DNA of 13,567 bases, taken from assembly GCA_003573635.1 (NCBI GenBank), contig QUTJ01031623.1, positions 1 to 13,567 on the forward strand, given 5' to 3'. The first letter of the stretch is position 1, and every line of letters begins with the position of its first letter. Shown piece by piece: positions 1-8,058 of this stretch. This DNA is from Goniomonas avonlea. Its lineage: Eukaryota > Cryptophyceae > Goniomonadida > Goniomonadaceae. The notes beneath the pieces were generated by a model. The model saw only the letters and a list, made by a program, of their open reading frames with translations. It ran no database searches and had not been told where the DNA came from. A program made the translations under genes and the position numbers.

Positions 1-1
1 G

Positions 2-100
2 TTTGGCCTGGAGCCCAATCCTGTTGCGTTCCCGAAGCAGCGTGCGGCCTGCGGGGCGATGCGGTTCTGGGAGTCCGGCTGGTTGGGCCTAAATGTATGA
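2..100 (+). CDS. possible C-terminal coding fragment, partial
   Basis: Frame 2 is open from the left edge for 32 codons (starting FGLEPNPVAF, ending ESGWLGLNV) and stops at TGA near 98-100. The stretch is clearly richer in G+C than the A/T-rich DNA that follows, as expected if coding sequence gives way to a 3' untranslated region. I recognise no family. The other strand is also open here, so the orientation is not secure. It could equally be non-coding. Confidence 0.25.
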   Translation, partial: FGLEPNPVAFPKQRAACGAMRFWESGWLGLNV

Positions 101-930
101 ATACTTTNCATACTAAACACATATCCATGTATGTAGTAGAATCCGTGATTTGCTGCCTTGTACCTTAGCTGGCGTTGTTAGCAAGGATTTGAAAAGATTC
201 AAAAGAATCGGTAACGGTAAAATGGTGTCCCCGTCGGCGTTGCGAAGCGGGCAGCAAGGTATGGTGTTTTGCCCGACTTACAGCAGCTCAAACGAAGCGT
301 TGCGACATCCTCTTCAAACGGGTATATGAAAAGGTACGCCATGTCCTCCCCACGTTGGTGGGGTTGACTTCCGATGCCAAACGAAAGAAACTTGAAAAAG
401 AACGCAAAGATGCCACCCAGTATGCCCAATCCGAGACCACACAAAACAGGTAACTCCGATCATACGGGAAAGCGAATACTTTTTCCAGAGTCACCCGAGG
501 GACGACCAGTATGTCAAATCCCAGTCGTCTGCATAGATATTCAGTAATATAAAGGAGAGAGAAAGACAAGTATTTCAAAGTCCGTTGTGATCGCGGCAGC
601 CTCGGAATCTTCCTGAACCGTACATTGGGGGGAATGAAAAAACCGGGGAAATCTGACGCTCGTAGTTTGGCAAACACTATTTATTGGGAATGACGTCTCG
701 CACACGCACACAACTCACGATAACGTTGACGGACACACGAACAGTGCAACAGCGAGGATTCACGGAATGCTGGCGTCACAGAAACTAAGGGCACAAGACA
801 TGAAGTGCAGAACCAACTCTAGCAGAAACAACGTACACTGGGGGCACACGATAAAGCGGGCAGAACTAGCTGCAGCTAACGGGAACGGGAACAACGGATG
901 TAATGAACTCAATGAGGCGGAAGCCAAGAA
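101..930. other. stretch without a convincing gene
   Basis: This is A/T-richer DNA. A 129-codon open frame exists on the minus strand (677 to 288), and an overlapping minus frame (444 to 199) has a hydrophobic start. Neither shows a domain, a signal peptide followed by a plausible mature region, or flanking splice sites that extend it coherently. I treat both as chance frames. No RNA gene was recognised. An N lies at position 108. Confidence 0.4.
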
Positions 931-944
931 CAGCGAGGCAGTGC

Positions 945-1385
945 AACAGCAAGTCAGTGCTCAGTGCTACAGCGAGTGAGTGCTCCAGCAACTCAAGCAA
1001 GTCAGTGCAACAGCAAGTCGGTGCTACAGTGAGTGAGTGCTGCGACAAGTGAGTGCTACAGCAAGTGAGTGTTACAGCAAGTCAGGGCGACAGCAAGTCA
1101 AGCCAGTCACAGCAAGCCAGTGCTTGCAACAAGTGAGTGTTACAATAGGTCAGGGCTGCAGCAAGTCAAGCCAGACAGTGCTACAGCAAGCCAGTGCTGC
1201 AACAAGTGAAAACAAGTGACAAGTGAGTGATACAACAAGTCAGTGCGACACGCAGGTCAAGCCAGACAGTGCTACAGCGTGTAGCAAGCCAGTGCTGCAA
1301 CAAGTGAGTGTTCAACAAGTCAGTGCGGCAAGTCAAGCGAGTCAGTGCTACAGCAAGCCAGTGCTGCAACAAGTGAGTGCTGCGG
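945..1385. repeat. degenerate ~16-nt minisatellite (CAAGTGAGTGCTACAG family)
   Basis: About 440 bp consist of imperfect repeats of a roughly 16-nt unit close to CAAGTGAGTGCTACAG, with interspersed variants such as CAAGTCAAGCCAGACAGTGC. Every good unit carries GTGAGT, the consensus 5' splice site of this genome, and ends in ACAG, a good 3' splice site. Short open frames across it have repetitive Gln/Ser/Val composition and are read as repeat translation, not genes. Confidence 0.85.
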
Positions 1386-1813
1386 CCTAAGCGACAGCAG
1401 AAACTAGAGCGGTAACGACAGCGGTAACTACAGCGGAAACGACCGTGAACAACGGCATCGGGCAGACCCGAGGGTGTGAAGACAGCTCGGGGCAGCGCCA
1501 GCAGAGGAGCGCGCTTGTCACGAAGCAGTCACTCCAGCGATAACTACTGCCCGAGTTACAGCCCCAGTTACTACCCCGGGTGAACTCTACAGACCACTCT
1601 GCACACCTCCGCACACCCCCCAGACACACTCCGGCCTACGGCAAGTCGCTGCTCGGGGCAGCGCCAGCAGAGGAGCGGCGCTTGTCGCGCAAGAGACCAG
1701 CAGAGGACCCGCCAATGCTCCCGCGCAGGCCAGTGCCGGGCACCTGCTGGGGTGTTAGAGAATGCTCCCAAGGACGTCGCTCGCACAGCCACACCCAGTG
1801 CTAGAGGGGGGGC
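1386..1813. repeat. GC-rich stretch with a ~36-bp direct repeat 166 bp apart
   Basis: A segment beginning GCTCGGGGCAGCGCCAGCAG occurs at about 1485-1520 and again at about 1651-1686, nearly identical. The stretch around them is rich in C and A with scattered short open frames on both strands. None shows a recognisable domain or a chain of phase-compatible exons, so I call no gene here. Confidence 0.6.
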
Positions 1814-1924
1814 GACAGCTCAAACTGGTCTCACAATTGTGTAATCCATTTCATCACGGTCATCATCCATCTGTAATCAATGACTATCACACAGTTTGAA
1901 ACTGTGAAACCAGTTTGAGCTGTC
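1814..1924. mobile_element. 111-bp MITE-like element with 22-bp terminal inverted repeats
   Basis: The left end (1814-1835) starts GACAGCTCAAACTGG. The right end (1903-1924) is its reverse complement, with 21 of 22 positions matching. The interior is A/T-rich and has a nested palindrome near 1889-1905 (CAGTTTGAAACTG). There is no coding capacity. Size, termini and lack of genes fit a non-autonomous DNA transposon. I could not see a clear target-site duplication, so a simple hairpin-forming repeat remains possible. Confidence 0.6.
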
Positions 1925-2026
1925 AACCACGACAGGCGATGCTGGCCTGAGCACAGATTTACCGTGCTCTTGAGGGCTGTGGCTGTATGAAATAAAGTAA
2001 ACAAGGTCCTTGCTCAGACTCAAATT
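1925..2026. other. short spacer downstream of the FG-GAP gene
   Basis: This is the presumed 3' flank of the minus-strand FG-GAP gene. I see no AATAAA on the minus strand. A TGAAATAAAG string occurs on the plus strand near 1988, but no plus-strand gene was identified upstream to use it. Confidence 0.3.
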
Positions 2027-2264
2027 TCAACGAGAAGCGGAGGCGTAGGACTCAAGCTGACAGAGGGGGGTGTAGATTGAGACGGGACAGGGACAACGAT
2101 ACCAGCACGCAACCCAAAGTGTGCGGACCTCATCGTCAAACACAGCTGCGGTGGCGAAGGGCGGGAGGGTCGAGGGGTCGTGCAGCTCTGTGGCCCCGCG
2201 CAGCGCCTCGCGCCTCTCCTTGAGCTCGTGGATGCGGTTGACCACCTTGGTCACTGCGCCAACC
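2027..2264 (-). CDS. cytoplasmic-tail exon of the FG-GAP gene (copy B)
   Basis: The acceptor ends CGTCGCAG at 2265. The previous exon ends in phase 2 (TGG AA) and the first base here completes the lysine codon, giving WKVGAVTKVVNRIHELKERR and onward through ATAAVFDDEV to a TGA at 2029-2027. The first 45 codons are charged and look like real cytoplasmic tail. The last 30 are rich in Cys/Tyr/Ser and less convincing, so a further intron or an earlier end is possible. Confidence 0.5.
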
Positions 2265-5200
2265 CTGCGACGGAGGTGAGGGAGAGACCAGATCCGCCAA
2301 AACCTCGGACTGAAGTCGACAGCCTCGACAAACGAGCGCTCCTGAACAGCAGATCATCCATATACGGCAACGCAGGCATGAGTGTGGAGTGAAAAGAGGG
2401 GACAGTGAGGAGTGGCAGAGTGACACGAGTCAGTTCATGGATGCGGTTGACCACCTGTGTCACTACGCCGACCCTGCGATGCGAAGGTGAGGGAGCATGC
2501 AGAAAGAGGAGTGACCCGGGTTGGGGTGGCCCGAATAAGTGTGGTGACCAGAGTTAGTGTGGTGACCCAAGTGGGACGCCGACTCGACTCACTTCCAAGC
2601 TGCAAACCCAGCGACGCCGAAGACAACAATCACAGCAATGACCACCGCAGCAGTGACTCCAGCATGGTTATTGCTATGGCCAGGGGACCCCGCGCTGGCA
2701 GCCTTGTCAGGCTGCACACACGTGTTCTTGACAGCAGAGTAGCCGTCGTCGCACTCCCAGCCGCAGGCGTCGCCGGCCCAGTGGGCGTGCTCCGGAAGGG
2801 CCTCGAAGATGGGGCAGCAGACCTGCGAGAGAGTTGTAAGCGGCACTCTCCTACTGACTTGAAACTAATGATAATCAACGCCCACCTGTATGCCAATGCA
2901 GATACTGGCACTCCTAAGCATCTTAGAATCGCAAAAGTGCTAGAACACATAGCTAAAATCGCCCGGCCTTCGCAACGAAGAGAGACTACGTGCTCAGTGC
3001 GCTTGTTACAATCCAGGAGTCTCGCAGCACGTCAGCAATCGGAACCACCCGCGGATGGTTTGAAACGGACGGTTTGAAAAACCAGGCGCCGGTTCGTCAG
3101 CAAGTTGACAGGAGTGAGACTACCAACTCTACCGGTTCGCCATCGCCATAGTCAAANTTGCCGAATCGCCATTTGGCTTGCCACATATGACAATACAAAT
3201 GGCAATTCGGCAATTTTGGGCCAATTTGGGAGGCAAATATGACAAACCGGTGGGGTTGTCATCAGTGCCATAGTCATATTTGGCCGTAAATTGGCGATGA
3301 CAACGACCGGTAGAGTTGCTCTAAGCAAAGATGCAACTTGCCTCGCCGCGAAGCCGAAACTCCGGGTTGCACTGCCACATGCACGTGCCGTGCCCGTCAA
3401 CCCAGTGAGCATTGGCCGGAGCCGGTGTTCCGTCCATGTACGTTGTGCAGGGCAGGCATCTGTGGGGAGTGGTAAGGACCACAGAGATGCTGCGTCCTGT
3501 ATATCCGGGACACACTTTGATATGACGATTGCTGGCATACGTGGCGATCGTTAGCTACGTCTGAAACTGCCGTGCAAAATGTCCGGAACGAGAACGAGGC
3601 TAGTGCCTGCCAAGACAGTGGCAACACGCGTCACGTCAGGGGTCGGAAATTTCGACCACACAAAAGAGCATACAGACAACATACAAAACAAACGACGTGC
3701 CGTGGGCCAAAGAATCCAGTGCTGCACACGGCGGAGCAAAGAGGCCCCCAGGTGGCGTTAGCGGGGAGTTGGTTGGGGCAGGGGCTGCAGGTGTACACGC
3801 GCCCACCCGCAGATGTTGTGCCCAACGGACACGGCTCGCAGTGCGGCGCAACCGCGGCGCTCGGGTACACGATCCTGTTGTCTGTGTGGGACGTTACACG
3901 CTGGCCTGGTGCAAAAGTTGTGTTGGCAAAAGTTGTGTTGTCAAGGTCTTGCGTTAGTCCCGGTGATGGCGTGGATCGAGGCGACAGTCAAGAGTCGAGG
4001 CGACAGTCAGAGTTGGGCGTGAGGCAGGTGAAGGAACAGTCACGCGCTGCGGTCGTCGTCCCACCCGTTGGCGGCGGACAGCTTGTGATAGCTTGTGACA
4101 GCTTGTGACGGCTCGGGACAGCTTGGGGCAGCTTGGGGCAGCTTGGGGCAGCTTGTGACAGCTTGGGGCAGCTTGTGACAGCTTGTGACAGCTTGGGGCA
4201 GCTTGTGACAGCTTGTGACAGCTTGGGGCAGCTCGGGCAGCTTGTGACAGCTTGGGGCAGCTTGTGACAGCTTGGGGCAGCTTGGGACAGCTAGCTGGGA
4301 CGGCTTGTGCCAGCGAGCTTGGGGCAGCGTGGGGGAGCTTGTGACAGCTAGAGACACCTTGTGACAGCTTGTGCAGCGTGGGACAGCTTGGGCAGCTCGG
4401 GACAGCTTGTGACAGCTTGTGACTGTCACAAAGCTTGTGACAGCCTGTGGCGGATTGGGACAGCTTGGGACAGCTTGGGACAGCTTGTGACAGCGTGGAC
4501 AGCTTGTGGCAGCTTCGTGCACAGCCCAGGAGTTGAAATGTCTGCGTGCTCGTGCAATGTAGGTGTCTGTGCCTGCATCTGCATCTGCATCTGTGTCTGT
4601 ACACTTGTGCTCGCCAGACGTACCAGCGCGACACCAGGCAGCAGCAGCGAGCAGGCCTTTCTTGGTCGGCCCAAAGAACGGCGCTCCAACGAAGAAATAT
4701 TGCTCGGAGAATGCCACGGATTGCCCCCACCGCACTCCTGAAGCGATCTGCCGGGGGTTGAGCCTCCACACCTCGTGCCCAACAAAACCTCAGCTAATTG
4801 GACACACTCTTTCACACTGCTGGGGAGTATTTTCACGGGAGCCGGAACCGAAAGGGAAAACAAAACAAACATACCGAGGGCGCGAGGCCAGGTCCAAAAC
4901 TAGCGGGTGTCCAGATGTCACGCCAGATGCACTGGCCAGCTCTGCGAGAGCGTGAGCACACACGCGTGACCGACCCACGCCCGTGCATATGGTGACTCAC
5001 AGGTTGACAACTCACAGGTTGACAGCCATGGCGCGCACCACGGGCGCGCCCATCAAATCAACCCTATAACGCCTCACGGAATGGAACGGTGACTCACGGG
5101 TTGACAACCATGGTGCGCACAACATTGGCCCCGGGCGTTCCCATCAAATCAACCATATAATGCTATTGCTAATGCTATGGTGACTCACGGGCTGACAACC

Positions 5201-6942
5201 ATGCACAACATTGGCCCCGGACGCGCCCATCAATCAACCCTATAATGCATGGTGACTCACGGGTTGACAACCATGGTGCGCACAACGTTGGCCCCGGGTG
5301 CGCCCATCAAGACCACCGTCTCATCATTAACGGTCTCGGAGGCGACAGAGTATCCGGTCTGTGCTGGGTGTGAGAAGAGGAGAGATCCGTCACACGTCGA
5401 AACAAGCAAGGTCGTGTCACTCCTGCTCTAATTGCAGCGTGTCTGAGAGGAGAAAGGGGACGACGTGTCTAAAGCGGACAGTACCTCGGTTCCTCGCTCG
5501 GGGCAGAGGTACACACTTAAGGGAGTGAGATGAGTGGGAGAGTGGGGGGATCGGGGATTGACACGAGTGAGTGGAGCGTGAAGGGGGTGGCGTGATCGAG
5601 GTGAAATCGGCAGACTGTACCTGCATTCCTGCCTCGCTCTCGTGCGCTGAGAAGGAGCAGAGACGGGTGAGCTGATCCTTGGACGTGACAGAGTACACGT
5701 GAACTGAACCGTTGTGAGCAGAGCCTGCCTCACCGGGAGCCCCGACTATTAGTCTGTCCGCGGAAAGACTGAGGGAGTGCCCGAAGCCTTTGACACCGCT
5801 GTTGGACTGGATGGCCGTGACGAGGGTCCAGGCGCCTGTAGCAACCATGAGTGCTTGCCAGGCACGTTGAAGACTCACCGGTCACTGTACGCTCAAATAT
5901 GTCCACTCTTCCAGCAGACGATCCGTGGGAGCCACCGGTGGTGCCAACGAACAGTAAGTCGGAGTTGAATGCAATCGCGTCACCGAAAGGCACACCCGCC
6001 ACCGGCGACGGGTCAGCTACTTTGCGCTAGAGGTGTGGGTCAGTTCTATGCACGAAAGACACTGGCACAGTACCGGCTGCGGCATCCAGGTCCCGCGACT
6101 GCTGAGAGTATAAATGAAAACGAAGCCATCCAGCTGAGCATCGAGGCCGCTGAGAGCGAGCTCCCGGCCGTGCACAGCAATGACCTGCCATAAGAGTCAA
6201 TACATCGAAACACACAGAACAAGACCCACGGGGTTGAGTTGAATTCCGCTGACAGGGATCCACTGTGTGGTCCAACCCCCTCCAACAGCCATCACTCCGC
6301 AATAGACGCTGGAGTTGTGGTATTGGGAGGCATTTAGAAGCATGCTGTGGCATCAGGATCAGATCAAACGCTATACAACTGGTGTTCTGTACCAAATCGT
6401 GTTGTTACCAGCGGCGCCGACTACAGGTACGGAGGCTCCAACGTGGTCGGAGGCGAGAACGTCAAAAGCAGCGGATTCGTCCTGATAGAATTTGTAGTTG
6501 TCTTCGGCCTGGTCTGAAGATGAGGACAAGACAGTGAACGTTGTACCTGGACCAACCTTGTACGTTCCAAAACCGTAGTTCATGGCCCCAAAGAAAAGGT
6601 TTCCACCGTGGAGTGACTGGCTCCAGCTGCCAGTGATGTCAGGCAGCGCATGGGGTAACAACTCACACACCCCAGCTGAGACGCCTGCCCTTCAGACGAA
6701 AATTGAATATGGGCGTCTAGCCCTTGAACCCCAAGATGCGGATCAATCGTTTGTCCAGCATCAGCGTGGATGGGAAGCGGTGTGTCGTCTCCCACGGCGG
6801 TCGCGGGTTGATCATCCGATCGCAGTTGTGATTGTCCGGAAGTAATATGAGCATCTAAAGACTGGAACCTCAGAAGTGGGCGAGCACAGAATGCCTCGCA
6901 ACACAGCAAGACCAGAACAACTGCACTGACCGACCGAAACAT
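2027..6942 (-). CDS. FG-GAP repeat, cysteine-rich type I membrane protein
   Basis: Thirteen exons join in phase: 6942-6671, 6626-6393, 6344-6230, 6184-6074, 6026-5879, 5835-5621, 5358-5261, 4941-4875 (weak), 4771-4624 (weak acceptor), 3947-3685, 3554-3342, 2822-2593 and 2264-2027, giving about 783 aa. The start is the ATG before a typical signal peptide (MFRSVSAVVLVLLCCEAFCA). About seven FG-GAP-like blades follow, for example LGWSQSLHGGNLFFGA, FGDAIAFNSDLLFVG, FGHSLSLSADRLIVGAPG and WGQSVAFSEQYFFVGAP, which suggests a beta-propeller. Then come cysteine-rich modules of pattern C-x2-C...PANAxW...C-x3-C-x2-G[FY]...C, a transmembrane helix at about residues 684-703, and a charged tail (NRIHELKERREALRG). 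The family architecture suggests extracellular binding or adhesion; this is inference. The integrin-type DxDxDG calcium motif was not seen. If the donor after AAW is not used, TGA at 2591-2589 ends the protein right after the helix. The exact 3' end is uncertain. Confidence 0.75.
2265..2520 (-). repeat. duplicate of the tail-exon acceptor and exon start (copy A)
   Basis: A second copy of the tail-exon start lies at about 2473-2425, with its own acceptor (CGCATCGCAG, at 2474). Both copies share the preceding CTCCCTCACCT tract and read VG(A/V)VT(K/Q)VVNRIHEL in the same frame. Copy A also joins the upstream exon in phase. It stays open for roughly 70 codons until a TGA inside copy B, so it could supply an alternative C-terminal tail. 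It may instead be a decaying duplicate. Confidence 0.65.
2823..3341 (-). other. GC-AG intron of the FG-GAP gene
   Basis: The upstream exon ends GGCGAG and is followed by GCAAGT, a strong match to the minor GC donor class. The acceptor is CTCTCTCGCAG. Joining in phase 0 gives RLRGE-VCCPIFEAL, which restores the cysteine spacing seen in the neighbouring modules (10 or 11 residues between the last two cysteines). Without splicing, the frame stops five codons later. Confidence 0.65.
3124..3318. mobile_element. 195-bp MITE-like inverted-repeat element inside an intron
   Basis: Perfect 13-bp terminal inverted repeats (CAACTCTACCGGT at 3124-3136, its complement at 3306-3318) bound an A/T-rich interior. 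The interior holds a second palindrome (GCCGAATCGCCATTTG paired with CAAATGGCAATTCGGC) and repeated CCATAGTCA blocks. There is no coding capacity. It lies wholly within the 519-nt intron (3341-2823) of the FG-GAP gene. No obvious target-site duplication was seen. One N at 3157. Confidence 0.6.
3948..4623 (-). other. 676-nt intron of the FG-GAP gene containing a minisatellite
   Basis: The donor GTACGT follows GCGCTG. The proposed acceptor ACGCAAG at 3948 restores phase (phase 1 to two bases) and leads into an Asn/Thr-rich linker with NTT sequons before the first cysteine module. The donor is good and the acceptor is one of several possible. Most of the intron is the 10-nt minisatellite listed separately. 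Confidence 0.55.
4078..4513. repeat. 10-nt minisatellite (CAGCTTGTGA / CAGCTTGGGG)
   Basis: About 43 near-tandem copies of a 10-nt unit alternate between CAGCTTGTGA and CAGCTTGGGG, with a few insertions (near 4290-4370 and 4425-4455). Because the unit is not a multiple of three, all frames are open for long distances and read as Ser/Cys/His/Lys/Leu-rich repeats. Those long open frames are artefacts of the repeat. The array lies inside an FG-GAP gene intron. Confidence 0.9.
4991..5316 (-). repeat. tandem array of an exon end plus its 5' splice site (4 copies)
   Basis: Units begin at 4991, 5088, 5179 and 5251 on the plus strand (periods 97, 91 and 72 bp), each starting GGTGACTCAC. On the sense (minus) strand each unit carries the last coding bases of the exon encoding LMGAPGANVV and then GTGAGTCACC, a strong donor. 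Only the 5251-5316 copy is preceded by the rest of the exon. The other three lie in the intron. Reading past the first donor hits TGA at once. Confidence 0.85.
5359..5620 (-). other. 262-nt intron of the FG-GAP gene
   Basis: The donor GTACAG follows ATGCAG. The acceptor is CACCCAGCACAG. Joining gives HESEAGMQ-TGYSVASE, which has the spacing normal for consecutive FG-GAP blades, so no extra exon is needed. The interior is G/A-rich on the plus strand with no recognised element. Confidence 0.6.
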
Positions 6943-7042
6943 TTCGGGGGGTTGGGTGCTGAGTCTATCGGCGCCGATTCGGTGGCGAACTGCGGTATGA
7001 AAACGCTGATCGAACGATAAACAAAGTGGTTTCCAATCTTGA
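6943..7042. promoter_or_regulatory. 100-bp divergent promoter region
   Basis: The start codons of the minus-strand FG-GAP gene (6942) and the plus-strand four-exon gene (7043) are only 100 bp apart, so both 5' untranslated regions and core promoters must fit here or overlap the neighbouring gene. I see no clear TATA box. This is inferred from gene arrangement alone. Confidence 0.5.
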
Positions 7043-7752
7043 ATGCCGGTGGCACGAATCTGGAGCTTTGTGGGGACGTTTGGGCTTGGAGCAGCGGTCG
7101 CCACAGCGTTTCATCAACGCAATTCCAGACCAGACCCATTGGAGGCAAGTGCTGGGTCTGTCTTATTTGTTTTGTTTCACACTCGTCCTACAGAAGCAAT
7201 ACGAGTCCACGAGCCCAAGAGTCCACACATCTGTGCAAGAGGCCCCAACACTTGTGGAGCCTTCAGTTTCAAGTGCTCCAAGCAACACAGTTGTGCAACG
7301 GAGTGTTGCGGATGCAGACAATTCAATCGATGGGCGGGGGCGAGAAATTCGGGTGAGTCTGCAGGTGCTCCTATTCAAACCTCTTGACCTTCGACAGGGG
7401 ACCCAGCTCCCAGTGGTGACAGAGGACAAACCCCGACAACCTGAGACAAGATCTTCATTGTTTTCTCAGTCGGTCTCCAGCGAATCAACACCAAAGACTG
7501 ACGATACGACTTTACCCAGAGACCAGGTGTCTGGGGCTGCCCGACCTGGAGTTTTTTATCTCTTTTTTCAAGACACTCCGTCGGGACCGCGGGTCAAGCG
7601 ACGATTTGGTTTTGATTACGACGATAGTCACTGTGTTGAGCAAGGAGAAAAGCAAAAAGTCTGAGGGCGTCTTGGAACAGAAGAGCGATGAGGTTGAAAC
7701 TTGCACTTCTGACTTCGTGTTGGAAACATTGCCGCAGACACAAAGATGTTGA
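7043..7752 (+). CDS. four-exon gene, 189-aa protein of unknown function
   Basis: Exons 7043-7144, 7194-7352, 7398-7526 and 7573-7752 are separated by introns of 49, 45 and 46 nt, all phase 0, and end at TGA 7750-7752. The first intron has a GC donor (GAG then GCAAGT). The others start GTGAGT and GTGTCT. The N-terminus (MPVARIWSFVGTFGLGAAVATAF) is hydrophobic with an early Arg, so it may be a signal, anchor or organelle-targeting segment. The middle is Ser/Thr/Pro/Gln-rich and probably disordered. A short hydrophobic stretch (DDLVLITTIVTVL) precedes a Lys/Ser-rich, acidic C-terminus. I recognise no family. A single open frame from 7026 to 7664 overlaps the same region because two of the introns contain no stop, but splicing gives a better start and a longer 3' coding end. 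The gene is divergent from the FG-GAP gene. Confidence 0.6.
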
Positions 7753-8058
7753 TTTCAAATTGACCAACTGATTACCATCAAATTCCACATGTATTCAACA
7801 ACCATTATATCTACAGTTCTTCTAGCGAGCTGTTACGGCGCCAGATCGGTGAGCTCCGTCCTTGTCGACGACACCCAAACGAGGAAGATGAGCATCACTC
7901 CCGGAACGCTGTTGCCTTGCAGTCTTGAATCCCCAGGAAGCTGCTGGTCCAGCGCGGTTGGCTCGGGCGTACCTGACGCATGTTTTAGACATACTTGATC
8001 GTCTTGTGTTGCTGCTTGACAGCGCACACGGCCACAGACACAAATGCAAAAATAAACC
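7753..8058. other. intergenic region between convergent genes
   Basis: The plus-strand gene ends at 7752 and the EF-hand gene on the minus strand ends at 8059. A plus-strand open frame (7789-7998, hydrophobic start MYSTTIISTVLLASC) and a minus-strand frame (8027-7833, ending GVMLIFLVWVSSTRTEL) are both possible. Neither can be joined in phase to its neighbour, so I leave both uncalled. This is the shared 3' region. Confidence 0.4.

Noticed and set aside
288-677. 129-codon minus-strand open frame
   Set aside because: It has no recognisable domain, atypical composition, no supporting splice sites and no neighbouring exon that extends it. It is kept only as a note.
945-1385. CRISPR-like array
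   Set aside because: Units are about 16 nt, directly adjacent and degenerate, with no unique spacers, and the DNA is clearly eukaryotic.
2457-3077. 206-codon plus-strand open frame
   Set aside because: It is antisense to the transmembrane and cysteine-rich exon of the FG-GAP gene, which has phase-compatible splice sites and recognisable features. The plus translation has none.
3954-4771. Long minus-strand open frames of 243-271 codons
   Set aside because: They run through the 10-nt minisatellite, whose length is not a multiple of three and which has no stops in several frames. The translations are monotonous Ser/Cys/His/Lys/Leu repeats. Only the first 49 codons of one frame (4771-4624) look like real FG-GAP coding.
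7026-7664. Single-exon 212-aa plus-strand reading instead of the four-exon model
   Set aside because: It is open only because two short introns lack in-frame stops. The spliced model has an upstream hydrophobic N-terminus, good splice sites and a further 60 in-frame codons to a stop.
7833-8027. Minus-strand frame ending in a hydrophobic stretch (GVMLIFLVWVSS), considered as an extra last exon of the EF-hand gene
   Set aside because: All available acceptors give the wrong phase relative to the only donor (GTAAGG at 8062), so it cannot be joined without a frameshift. The TAA at 8059 is taken as the stop.
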